Shown here piece by piece: positions 49,992 through 61,171 of a DNA stretch of 64,000 nt (positions within the stretch are counted from its first letter, which is position 1; each line of letters begins with the position of its first letter). Both the position numbers and the translations under genes were made by a program. This DNA comes from Anisakis pegreffii (lineage: Eukaryota > Nematoda > Chromadorea > Rhabditida > Anisakidae): the NCBI GenBank assembly GCA_035041965.1, contig JAPYMA010002578.1:62001-126000 (forward strand), written 5' to 3'. The notes beneath the pieces were generated by a model, which saw nothing but the letters and a program-made list of their open reading frames with translations, did no database searches and had not been told where the DNA came from.

Positions 49992-52900
49992 CATAAATAA
50001 ATGCTCTCTTTGCGTAAGGATATCGCGCAAACTCTTGTGTGTAAGGAAAGGATATTTTGCATCTCTGTCACAGCAACGAAGTGCAAATTTTTTGCAAATT
50101 TGAGTAGTGATTTACTCCCTGTGGACTTAATCACAAAACTTCGATGCGCCTGTCAAACGAGACATCAACTCAGTGATGTACTCTAGTGTACGCTCTGTAA
50201 AAAGCAGCTTAACGACATCCCTAATCGCATTCTATCATTGAGTTATTCGTGACAAATGTTTATCGCATTTACATTTGTTTATTCTAGACTTTAGTCCAGT
50301 AAAATTGGACTACTTCGGCAGAAATTTCCACACTCTAACAATCGTCTATAATGCGTTCTCTTGCGTTAAGCTACAAAACGTCTGATTTTGGCAGTGTTGT
50401 CAGCTTCAGCTAGCTGGAATTTTTATTTTCAACGATCCGCATGGTTTTACATGTTCATTGATTGTCCACAAATAACTTACTGTTTCTATTTTGAATTCAA
50501 GTGTAACACGGATTTCGCTGGTGGAAGAAGTTTGACATTGCAGCAATGCAACAACCTTATCTTTTACTCACAATCAGTTTGATTTCTTCTCATTTAACCA
50601 GGTTCTTCTGCTATGTTCGATGACGGTGATCAAAATTTTCGAGTATAATGCCCGGTTATCAAATGCAACTTCCTTGCTTGTTTGAATAGTTTCTCGTGGT
50701 TCTGAATTTCGATCGTTCACACTGTTCAACGTTTTCAACCATTCAGAAAAATGAATTCCTTGTGTGAAGTTTGCCCGAATCACGCTCACCTCTGAGACTC
50801 GTTGTTTGAACAGTCCCAATTCAAATTGTGAATTGAAAGAAGTTTCTCACACAAAAGAACTGCCCTCGTGTATGGTATATGCAGTATTCTTTGTTGGAAA
50901 ATGTAAATTTTGCAAAGGAATCATGCAAACACAGTAATCGTTCCTTGCAAACAGTCATGTTTACTCTGAGTTGGAGAACTATTATTGTACATTGTGTGTT
51001 CAAACAGCTATGGCCAAGGAATAATTACAGAAATCAGAATATGAGAATGATCGATTTCTTGGCGACGATTGATCTCTGATGTGCAATTTGAGATTAAGAA
51101 ATATAACCGAAAAAAACGATTCCATTGCTGAACATAGCGTCGGAAAATTTTCAATATGTTAATAGGAAGAGTTGTGTTTTTCTGGGCACCTGAAGATGTC
51201 TGAGGTTGTTTAAGCGAGACTGATGGATTTGACATTTTAAAGTATTCAGAGGATTTTCCTGGTGTTCTTCATGCATCCTATCCACAGAATCTTTATTTGA
51301 GCATATTACTCCATCACTATAAACGATTTGATGTGTTCGAAGAGTTTTAGTCGTGTTATGAGTGCTGACTTGTTATCAACGCAGATCATCTCAGATAGCG
51401 ATGGATTGCAATGTTTCTCTCCACTGAAACTATTGTCCATGGAGCAACTTTCTATGAAGCGACAGGCCATTTTGCTCGCCACTTGCTAGACAGGATGTCA
51501 ATAACTTGAAAAAATTAACAGTAGCAACGTTACTGAGACAAAATAGGCTTTCATGAATAAACTTTCCAATCAGGTTTTCAGCTCATATACGTCGCTTTTA
51601 CAGTTAGAATTTCAAGCATTATAATAACAATTGAAACCTACACTCAAGAACACCATAATGATAACGTGATTGCAATGTGCTGATGAGAATTTCCCGACAG
51701 CACACATTCAGAACATAAAATAACACAGCGTCGGATTGTTGCGATTGAAAAAAAAACTGAAAATATTTTCACGCTATCTCATCAGCTCCAAAGTGCATTG
51801 TCTAGTTGATCGATGTGCTATACATCAATCATACTGGGAAATTTGCTATACTTCATGATTTCATATGAGAAAAATGCAGATTATGGTCTTGCTGAACTAA
51901 AAAACCGTGGTTATTGCTTTAGTTTCGAAGCATTCCGTGGTTCTGATGCTACCAAACTAGAACATTGAGTGCGTTGAACTGATCCAACAATACATTCATC
52001 CAATCGGTCACAAAGTGCTTTGCCTACTTATCAATATGCTATACATCAATCATAAGGGGAAATTTGCTATCTTTTATGATTTTGTGTGAAAAATTGGAGA
52101 TTATAGTCTTGTTGAACTGACAGGAACGCTGTTTTTTGATCATTTTTAAAGCATTCCATGCACCGAATGCTACCGAATTAATACACATTCTGTTCGCGGA
52201 TCCATAAAATGACGGACGATAACTATTGCATGACAGTTGATAGTTAACAATGCAATAGCTACGATTATTTTACCGATCGAACCTGTTCATGGTCTTATCT
52301 CCAAGTCGGGTGGTGATGTGATCTTTATGAGCAAAAGAAGTAACTGCTAATTCAATGATCACCACCTGAGTGTGCTTGCTTGTGTTTGTTCATGAGTATA
52401 TGGTGCTCACTGCTCAAGCGCTCATTGCGCTCATGTAATCGCGACTCCTTCATCATTGGCCTCGAAAATCTTAAGTCATGTCACAGAACCGTCGTCACTT
52501 TTCCGTTTGAATTACTTCAAAACTGGTTAATACCCTTATTTAACTCTGCCAAACATCCAGTTTATTTTTTGTACACGAGCAATGGGTGTCATGACTAGAA
52601 CAACAGGAACATGCCCTAGTCATTTCTGTGCAGTGAGTGCTTCAACTGATAAGAAAGTTGACATTGTGTTCACTGTTCATTCACCATTCGATTGAAATCT
52701 TTTTGCAGTACTTCCTTCTGTTCATTGTGCTCTTTTATGTTGTAAATTTTAACGAGATTGCTCAAAAATGCAGCTTACTTCGTCCATTCACTGCTTCTTA
52801 TCGATACCGATCAATTCAATTCATAAGTTTCGATTGCATAGCAATTTTACCTTCCCATTCGATGCATTCGTAATGTCAGCATTTACTTTTGGACTTCAAG

Positions 52901-53181
52901 ATCAACTCTCAGAACTTGTGTGGCTTATTTCGGCCCGGAAGTTTTCACGCTTCGATAAGAAATAAACAACCAGAATGACGAGTTTTGTTGACTTGATAAG
53001 TTGGATATTCTGCAACAACTTTCTCATTGATTAGAATGTTGATAGGGACCAAAATGTGACTTTTCTTCAACAGTGGTTTTGGTAAACGTGCGTTGGTCGT
53101 TCAATGTCTTTTAATATGCACCTCGAAACGGTTTCTATCATTTGATCGTTTTTCGATGCAATTGCATTCGCTTTTCTTCAG
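49992..53181. other. Intergenic between PRR5-like and acid phosphatase genes
   Basis: About 3.2 kb separates the divergent starts of the two genes, so both promoters probably lie here, though I see no recognisable core motif. It contains the direct duplication at 51.8-52.2 kb. Frames at 50388-50582, 52380-52598 and 52637-52965 (+) show no motifs. Confidence 0.4.
51787..52170 (+). repeat. Local direct duplication, about 160 bp, two copies
   Basis: The copies at about 51787-51950 and 52009-52170 share CAAAGTGC, TGCTATACATCAATCATA, GGGAAATTTGCTAT, GATTATGGTCTTG/GATTATAGTCTTG, TTGAACT/CTGAACT and AAGCATTCC in order, with about 20 percent differences. No coding potential and no inverted ends. Confidence 0.75.
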
Positions 53182-56100
53182 ATGGGCTTGTTCTCATCCT
53201 TGAGAGCACCAGTATTCCTTCTTCTTGAGGCGACGGTCCTATTGTCTATTGGACCTGTTTCCGGCGATAATCTGTTACTTGTTCAGCCGGTAAGATTTTG
53301 ATTGACGCATCCGAAGTGACGATTTCACCTGATTTTCACAAGTATTCATATTGAATTCTTGTTTTGGCACTTTATGAAAACATCAGCCGCAGCAAACTGA
53401 AATATCTTCTCACTATGAGCATCAGAAGTTCAGATCGGCCTCGCTCTGAAATTTTGTCAAACGATTGATTTTGCGTTTCAGATTTGGCGACATGGTGATC
53501 GTTCACCGACAACCACCTATCCGAAAGATCCAAATCAGGAGAGTGCTTGGCCACTGGGATGGGGTCAACTCACTCCGGTCATTTTTTGCATCTCATCGAA
53601 GTTTTAGCCCACATTAGAGATCATTGTTTCGATAAAAATGGCGATTTCAGTTAGCAATTCCATGTGTTCATGTTGATAGTCGTAAGAGCGTTCCATTTAT
53701 GAAGCGTTGTTCTCTAGATTGGTATGCTCAAGGCACATAGGATTATGAGTTTTCACTCTAAGAATCACTGCACTCAATTACGTTTCTTATTTGGGATATT
53801 GAAACCTATTTCGAAAAGAAAACGAAGTCCATTGCATTGAATACGATCGTCAAACGTGAGCAAATACGCGCACTACTCGCTCAAACGATACAAATCGTTT
53901 GAAGCTGTCAAGAGAACATGAAATTTTGAAACGCGAAATAAAAATTTCGATCAGCCGTCCGATCAAATTGCGGAGCACCTGTGCTAATAATAAAGCGATT
54001 TGTGAATTCTACAAATACATTCTCATATGGGATTGAGTTGTTCCTCTTGTAGGTTCAAGTGAGCTGTGAATTGTCTCAATTCCAGTTAACAAAATCATCC
54101 TATTGAATTAACTGTTCAGATTGGAATGAATCAGCATATCCACTTGGGTAATGCACTTTATGACCGATATGTAACACAGGAAAAATTTCTTGGAAAGTCG
54201 TTGAACTATTGGGAGGTGAGCATTTTCTTTCATTCAGTTGATCACAACCGCTTAACTGGAATCAATCATCTGATGATCTGAATATTAACAGTGAACTAAA
54301 CATTTTGATGATTCATGTGAATCGCAGAATTCAAGTGAATTGACTCTTTGGAACTTCAAGTGACCATTTCGTTGAAGCTTCAAGCTTCTCACACTTGCTC
54401 TTGGGCCCACCTAGCTGATGCTCTTCATTCAGATGTACATTCGATCAACTGATGTCAATCGAACACTAATCTCTGCCTACTCAAATTTAATTGGTATGTA
54501 CTACGGCCGAACAGAGGCTGAACCGAGCAAAAATTATCCTAATAATACGCGATGGCCTGGGCAACTGGTGCCTTTTCCAGTTCACAGCGTAGCTAGAGAT
54601 ACAGATTATGTAAGTAATTGCCTAATGATTCTTTGTTGGTTACACGGGAAATCGCTCTCGCGCTCACTTGTATATTTTATCGAGTCTTCCCATACTGATC
54701 TGCAATGTTAAGCAATGTTTTAAAATGAAAAGCTTTTATCTGGGTATACAACACTGAGATCAGTTCATTTCATCAGAGTTATATACGCCTTTAGAAGCTC
54801 CGAAAAACATTTCTCAGAAGATTACATCTTATTTAAGATTATTACCTTAGAAATACACCTCTCACGATACAAAAGATCTACATCAACTGTCGCAAAAAGA
54901 ATCTTTGAGTTTTTGAATTCTGAAAATTTTCCAACAGCACCTCAGAAATGAAATAGAGAATAAATCTTCGTTCACTGAATTTAAGGCCGGTGATCCGCTA
55001 GCTCCGAATTGTCCAAGACTTTATTGGCTGCTGGATAAATCGAAGGAAACACCTGAATATATCAAACTCCGCAAGGATAATCAGGTAGGATTGTTACCGG
55101 AAAAATTTCTCTCGTAACACTGAATGGAGAGGAAGCACCTGAAGTGTGGAACTTTTTCTTCAGTTCGGCATTCACTTGAAGTAGCATATATAGATCAGAT
55201 GGAACGCTTTGCAGAAATTCCTCGATTGGCTTACAGAAGTGTGCGGTGAAGAGGTGGACTTGATACGATTGTGGGACATACGTGATGCCACATTCATTGA
55301 GGTACACTGATCTTCTGCCCTGATCATATCTACGAAGACGCATTCCTAGTCTCGCGTCTGCTGAAATGGAATTTCCTCGCATGTTAACCTCATCCCTGAT
55401 GTTTGACCAGCGTTCGTTGGGGAGCATTTACTTGGCTAGTAAAGGGGTAAGAGGGGGGGAAGGGGAGGATCTCGGCAGAAACCGAGTTCTCTGATGATGT
55501 CTGCGCACGATTACGAGTTCGCTTACACCCAGAAACATTGATCAAGCCTCGTGGTCATGAAGTGATTCCTTTATCCTTCATATCAAATATCGGAAGATTT
55601 ATGAATGGAAGCTGTAACTTCGATGCATCAATCAATGCTTTGGAAAACATAAATTCGAATTCGTTTCCAGAATTAGACCAAGGTTCCGTCCTGTTCAATG
55701 AAAAGGAGTATTTGCTAAAGAAAAAACATTTTTTTTCTCATTATATTGTCAAAAGTTCAGCCTAATTTCAGAGGTTGTACAATATGAAAACACCCTTCGA
55801 CAATTCGACGTATCAGAAGATGGCGAAAATCGACGATAAAGTTGCGGTTATTGAAGACGGATTAGGTGACCTCTGAAATATTTGTTAGATTTGCTCCTCC
55901 TTGTAATTTCATCCAACTGATCAATGAGTTTGTACGAGGAGATCGATTAATATTTACAACTGGAATCATTTTACACTTACCGAATCTTGTTGATCTAACT
56001 ACTGATTCAGTTTCTGAACATTTTTAAGTTTTGTAGGCTTAACATCTGTTGATGGAATTGATTTTGCAATTGAAACGCCGAAGGTGAAAGGAGGTCCGAT

Positions 56101-59100
56101 GCTCTGGACAATGCTGGACAATTTCGACTTGAAGGTGATTATGAGTAGCAACGTTCCACTGAAATATTCAGTCCCTCAATCGAATTGATCTCGTTCTCAA
56201 TAAAATTCATTATTATTTCCAGCTCCACTGTACTCAACCGCAAAACTCAGAGACCAAAGGATGCAAGTGGATGAAGAATCTCAAGTACTACGCATATTCA
56301 GCGGTCCATATTCTTAATTTGTTAAATTCTTCTACATCAGTGGTTCTCAGAGGAGGTGAAACGACCCATTTTGGGTAATTTGGAGGTGTGAAGGGGTAAT
56401 GGAGGGATCGGGAAAGTAGTATTTCGCGCAGCTGGTATGTTAAGATAGAACGCCATTGTGATGGTTTTTTTTAAAATTCAGATATGTAAATGCGGTTAGT
56501 TGATGGCAACACTCTTCATTCTCCTATTTTCTGAGTATCATTAGCTCGGCAGGGTTTTCATTCGTTTTAGCAGAATTTTCATTCTTTTCCTTGCTGTTAC
56601 AATCGCTCTCATAGCTTTTATCACCAATAGCGTTCTCTTCTACTAATTTTCCATTCATTTCATTGAACAATTAAAGTCAAATTCTCATTCTATCAGATAC
56701 ACTCTATAATTGATCATTTGACTGACGAATGTTGTTGAGCAATTCAATTCGATTGCTATATTGTTGATTTCGGCTGTCAACACTCATCAACACATTCAGT
56801 AAATAGTGAATGCTACAGAATAAGAAATTGATTCGAACTGTGAAGTGAAATGATACGAAATGAATGAGAAAAAGTCATGAAGAGAACGATATTCGCATGT
56901 GATAGCTACGAGAGTGATTACAACACATCTGTAAAGAATGAGAATTCATCTAAAACACTTTTAAATGAGCGTTCAGAGACAATAGCTTTTCATGCAATCA
57001 TAATCAATTGCAATGATGATCAACGCAATGGTTTAGGACATCTTTATCATAGGATGATTGCCTGAAACTTGCGTCGTCAATTCGAAAAATTCCTTTCTTA
57101 TTGATAGGAAGCTCTAATAGAAGGCCAATTTTAGCATGACACTACACTTGTCTCATTGATGGCCGCATTGAAAGCACGAATTCAGCTGGTGCCGGGTGGC
57201 ACCCCACCGTACGCAGCTTGTATGGTTTTCGAACTCTGGAACACTACCACTGGTCCGGCTATCCGGGTATACTTGATTTTCTTGTACCAGTATATTGAAG
57301 CTTTCGCCAGATTGTTACCAGGAATCTGAACTCAACAGCTTGAAGCCAATAGTCTCAGAAGATACTAGTTTCATCAGTAGATCAAGAATGCAAGCAATGT
57401 CATTGGAGTGATCACTTGCGAGTGATTTTTGGATGGATCCAAATTTCCACTTACAAATTGAGATATTGAGCCGTATTTCACTTTTAGTGGCTGCAATTTG
57501 AGCAGTTCGATTACTTGGAAATAACCCCATATGTTAGCTAAATAAGTTATATGAATATTACAGGTGCTCTATCGACATAACTACAGAGCAGATTTTGTGG
57601 ATGTTACGAAGCATATCAATGGTTAGCTTTAGCTCTGTGCATGAATCCTTTGCATACGAGCTCACAATTGTATCCTTACTGATAGAAACTGGCTGATTCT
57701 ATTGGTTGCACATGAATGTCCATATCATCCTCTTGGACCAATAATAGTGAGAAATACCCTCGGATAGATGAGAAAGTAATCGATCTTTTACATAAGGTAT
57801 CCGTACTCTCAAGCTTTCCCGGTAACAATTGAATGTCTTTGCACCATTCGATTGCTCAGAATTCTATGTTCAGAATATCATATATTTTCTCGAGTAATTA
57901 GGATTACATGAGGAGATATAGCCATATACTCAATGCTATAAGGTTTGCCGTTTTTGAGCCTATCGTCTTCTCAAGTTTGCACAGTAACATATGAATTTTT
58001 TTGCATCACTCGATCCAGCTGGATCTCCGCATTCAGAGTAACATATATTTTATAGAGCGATTTTGCTTTCCTGAGGAGCTATAGCCATTTACTTAGATCT
58101 ATCTCAATTCGGTAGCGCACTGGCGCTCATTCATACAAGTTGATCACTATAGAGCAATCATTACGTTCATATTAGCAATAGACGGATTGCGATCTTCGAG
58201 CTAACCGTCTTCTCAGGTTTCCCGGAAACATGCCAATTTCTTTTCACCGTTCGATCCAGCAGAACCTCTAGATTCAGAATAATATAAATTTTGCTCAGTA
58301 ATTTGGCTTAGTTGAGGAGATATAGGCATTTAATTAACACTCTATCAGGTGCAACATTCAAGGCTACCGTCTTCTCAAGTTTGCCCAGTAACATATAAAT
58401 TTTTTTGCATCAGTCGATCCAACTGGATCTCCTCATTCAAAAAAACATATATTTTGTTAAGCCATTTTGCTTTCCTGAGGAACTATAGCCATTTCCCCAA
58501 TGCTATACGGTTTTCCATCTTCGGACCTACCGTAATCTCTGTTCGTATACTACTGATCACTGTAGATAAATATATGTATCATTCTAGGCTGAGGGGGTTA
58601 CCATCTTCAAGGTATCCGTACTCTCAAGCTTGCCCGGTAACAATCGAATGTCTTTGCACCATTCGATTGTTCAAAATTTCTATGTTCGGAATATCATATA
58701 CTTTCTCGAGCAAATATGATTAGATGAGAAGATATAGCCATATACTCAATGCTGTAAGGTTTGCCGTTTTCGAGCCTACCGTCTTCTCAAGTTTGCCTAG
58801 TAACATGAATTTTTTGCACGAGTCGATCCAGCTGGATCTTCTCCTTCAGAAAAATATATATATTTCGAATTGATAGTCCATATACCATTTCATCAATATA
58901 TGCTTTGAGGTTGTCATAATCTCAGCAACAAAATGTGTCCCTATGAGAAGATGCGTGAAGCAGCCAAGGTATTCTATCCAGGAGATCCAGCTGTGGTGAG
59001 ATTAAGTTATCATTGTGTCCAATTTTCATTCACTCATTACCATTTTGTATCTACAAAATTGGATTGCAATCAAGAAAAGAATTTTTGGCATACCACTGCA

Positions 59101-59440
59101 ATGATATAAGTCATAAGGTATTGAAGTTGCAAGTAATAAACAAGCTGAAAATTGCATAAACGTGAAGTGCAAAATGCATAGTTGTTTGACTGCATACTCA
59201 AGAAACGACAGTTAACACGCAGTGCTGTTTCATATGAGATTTTTGTTTTAGCTCTGTGCTGATGTCACTTCAACGTCCACCGACATGTGGCATTACACGA
59301 TCCCTACTCCTCGCCCGAATGCTGCAGACACGACCAGTACTCATCGCCGGAATGCTGCAGATCACATCTTCCGTATGAACACAATTTTAGCTGTCTTCAT
59401 GACAGCAGCAGCACTACTGCTTTATTATGAACCCGCCTAA
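53182..59440 (+). CDS. Histidine acid phosphatase, membrane-anchored
   Basis: Thirteen exons join in phase: 53182-53289, 53482-53577, 54120-54215, 54433-54609, 54986-55084, 55215-55301, 55772-55865, 56037-56134, 56223-56303, 57135-57266, 57564-57621, 58910-58995 and 59252-59440 (stop TAA), giving about 466 residues. Residues 1-28 are a signal peptide. Catalytic motifs are present: WRHGDRSPT (RHGxRxP, nucleophile His40), YIRSTDVNRT (about 102-111) and HDTT (about 313, proton donor). Family blocks include WPLGWGQLTP, GMNQHIHLGNALYDRY, RWPGQLVPFPVHS, APNCPRLYWLLD, VKGGPML, KYYAYSA and PPYAACMVFEL. A C-terminal hydrophobic helix suggests a lumenal or extracellular enzyme held in the membrane. The ATG directly follows a TTTTCTTCAG acceptor, so it may be trans-spliced. 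Oddities: exon 5 has an alternative, better acceptor at 54937 that would add 16 residues, and the block normally between exons 6 and 7 (containing a Pro-Trp motif) was not found. Confidence 0.9.
56338..57045 (+). mobile_element. 3'-truncated copy of the hAT-like element
   Basis: The left end CAGTGGTTCTCAGAGGAGGTG is a typical hAT terminal repeat and is better preserved than in the copy at 20275. Colinear similarity with that copy runs about 700 bp (for example CCCATTTTGGGTAA, GGAGGTGTGAAGGGG, CAATTCAATTCGATTG, GCAATCATAATC) and stops near 57045, before the right terminal repeat. It lies in the intron between exons 9 and 10 of the acid phosphatase gene, 34 bp after the donor. No transposase frame is present. 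Confidence 0.75.
57775..58862 (-). repeat. Array of diverged ~200-bp monomers inside an intron
   Basis: About five to six monomers stand in reverse orientation to the 61-63 kb array. At least three monomer types are visible: two that match the halves of the 403-bp unit, and a third (GGTATCCGTACTCTCAAGCT, CACCATTCGATTG, TTTCTCGAG) that occurs twice, near 57797 and 58612. The palindrome GATCCAGCTGGATC is intact at 58014-58027 and near 58825, and mutated (CCAACTGGATC) near 58426. The array fills most of intron 11 of the acid phosphatase gene and ends about 48 bp before exon 12. The 124-codon open frame at 58349-58723 is a by-product of the repeat. Confidence 0.85.
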
Positions 59441-59605
59441 TGAATCGTGATATGCATCTGTGGAAGATTAACATTGAACAAATGATGCCGATGATTAACT
59501 TCAATTCGAACTGTATAAGATCTGGTAGCTGTTATAATAGTAAATCAAACGTAGCCTCACATATAGCTTCTTTAACCGGATTGTGCTTATGATTTATTGT
59601 AGCAA

Positions 59606-59611
59606 AATAAA
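59606..59611 (+). promoter_or_regulatory. Polyadenylation signal AATAAA
   Basis: A canonical signal 166 bp after the stop codon of the acid phosphatase, followed by T-rich sequence. Confidence 0.55.
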
Positions 59612-60139
59612 TTTTACAAAGTGTGAACAACAGCATCAATGCTTGAGTGCACTAAAATACTAGAAGTGTGCTTGTGTGAAATTGGAACGTTTGATAAGGT
59701 GCTAATGGTAATTCATTTTAAATGAATCTCGGTCCAAAAATGGCAATTTGGAATGCGGTGCTCAAAACGATCCAGGTGCCAGTATTATTGAATATGTTTT
59801 CAATAATATTCATGAAGGTGCCTTCATGATCGCGGTATCTGTCACCGTGATCTCTAAACAACACACGTTTGCATATTGTTAGCTAAAGAAGCCATCATAA
59901 AGAATCGCAGGCTCTTGCTACTATCGGCAATGCATTCAGTCCAGTTCCGATAGCAAATTCAATCGCTAAATTGTTACGAAAGTCTGGGTCTGTATAAGTA
60001 GTCTTATTTCCAAAATGACTGACAACTGGTTACAAGATTTAGGTAGAGTTTTCTGAAAGAATTGCAATTATTGCAGTCAAATTGAAAAATCTTCAAAGCT
60101 CCTTGCGAACAAATGAAATAATTTTTGTTTGAGTATCAC

Positions 60140-60646
60140 ATGGCGAATGAGATTCCGAACAGTATGCACACTGGAAGAATTTATCATAAGCAGAAACGAT
60201 TTCAACAGTGCATGTCCGGCTCAAGCATTATAGCTTCACTGACAATCCCATTACAGAAACGAAAAATTGGAAGTGGAACCCATAATTTGTATGTGTCAAT
60301 TGTGAGTGAATTTGAATGGGAAGGCATGCTTTATAATTTACATCTATACAATATGTTCATGAAAGGAACTAGTTTCTTTGAAAATATCACCTCAAATATT
60401 TGTTGCCATTTATTCCATATGCATATCGGGGCGACCGAGTACGTTTTGCATAGCTGGCTGCTTCTCTATCGTTGTTTTGCCAACAAGTCCGCAGCTATAC
60501 AAGTAAGCTCCTTTAGCTCACAATCAGGAAATTCATCAATTATTGGAAAACGTCTATTTTCTAATAGGGAAATTCCTGCGTATCGGAATCTGCTTGTAAT
60601 AAAAATTTTCATAATTTTCGATTTCCAGGAGCATTACTCCATTTAA
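60140..60646 (+). CDS. Hypothetical two-exon ORF, unrecognised
   Basis: From the ATG at 60140 a frame runs 121 codons to a consensus donor (CAAGTAAGC) at 60502/60503. After a 126-bp intron with a GATTTCCAG acceptor, the frame continues in phase for five codons to a TAA at 60644-60646. Because the intron length is divisible by three and has no in-frame stop, the unspliced frame is also open (168 codons), one of the longest here. The protein is rich in His, Cys, Met and Phe (CCHLFHMHIGATEYVLH) with one Asn-linked sequon. I see no signal peptide and recognise no family. It may also be a downstream part of a gene with a missed upstream exon, or chance. Confidence 0.3.
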   Translation: MANEIPNSMHTGRIYHKQKRFQQCMSGSSIIASLTIPLQKRKIGSGTHNLYVSIVSEFEWEGMLYNLHLYNMFMKGTSFFENITSNICCHLFHMHIGATEYVLHSWLLLYRCFANKSAAIQVSSFSSQSGNSSIIGKRLFSNREIPAYRNLLVIKIFIIFDFQEHYSI

Positions 60647-61171
60647 TGAAAATTTTGACCAGTCGATGCACGCTCACTACAATTTACTCATAGTCAGATT
60701 TTGCGAATGATATATTTCGATCAAATCCTTCAGTATATATATATCGCTCCCAGATCCCAGTGCTGGGCCAACGTATCAATCATTAAAATGGCAGAGATTG
60801 CTTGACATAACAGTACGAGTTCCGAAATACTTTATAATGCTAGTAATCAGTTGCCGCACTGATGACCACATGATTAATACTGTTTGTCCACGCTTTTCAA
60901 AGAGCACTTTTTTAAATGCCTTAAGCTTTGCTCAACTTTATGTTTTATATAATATCACGTGCTCTGTGTATTGCGTGTGATACGAACGAACATGTGTGTC
61001 GCGAAATACCGCGATTAATATCATGGTAGATATGGATCAAACTTTGAAGGGGGCGATAAAAAGCTCAAAAATCATATCAATTGTATGAAATGATTATCAA
61101 CACTCGCCACCGATGAATTATGCAGATTAACCATCTCTGTATTCAGAGATCGTTCTTCCTCGCTAATCTCG
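60647..61171. other. Non-coding, nothing recognised
   Basis: A stretch between the hypothetical ORF and the tandem array with no supported exon or element ends. A short TATATATA run lies near 60738. Confidence 0.4.

Noticed and set aside
55062..55427. 121-codon minus-strand ORF
   Set aside because: It is antisense to exons 5 and 6 of the acid phosphatase and has no motif of its own.
58349..58723. 124-codon plus-strand ORF
   Set aside because: It lies entirely in the repeat monomers of intron 11, and related frames appear wherever the repeat occurs without being conserved.
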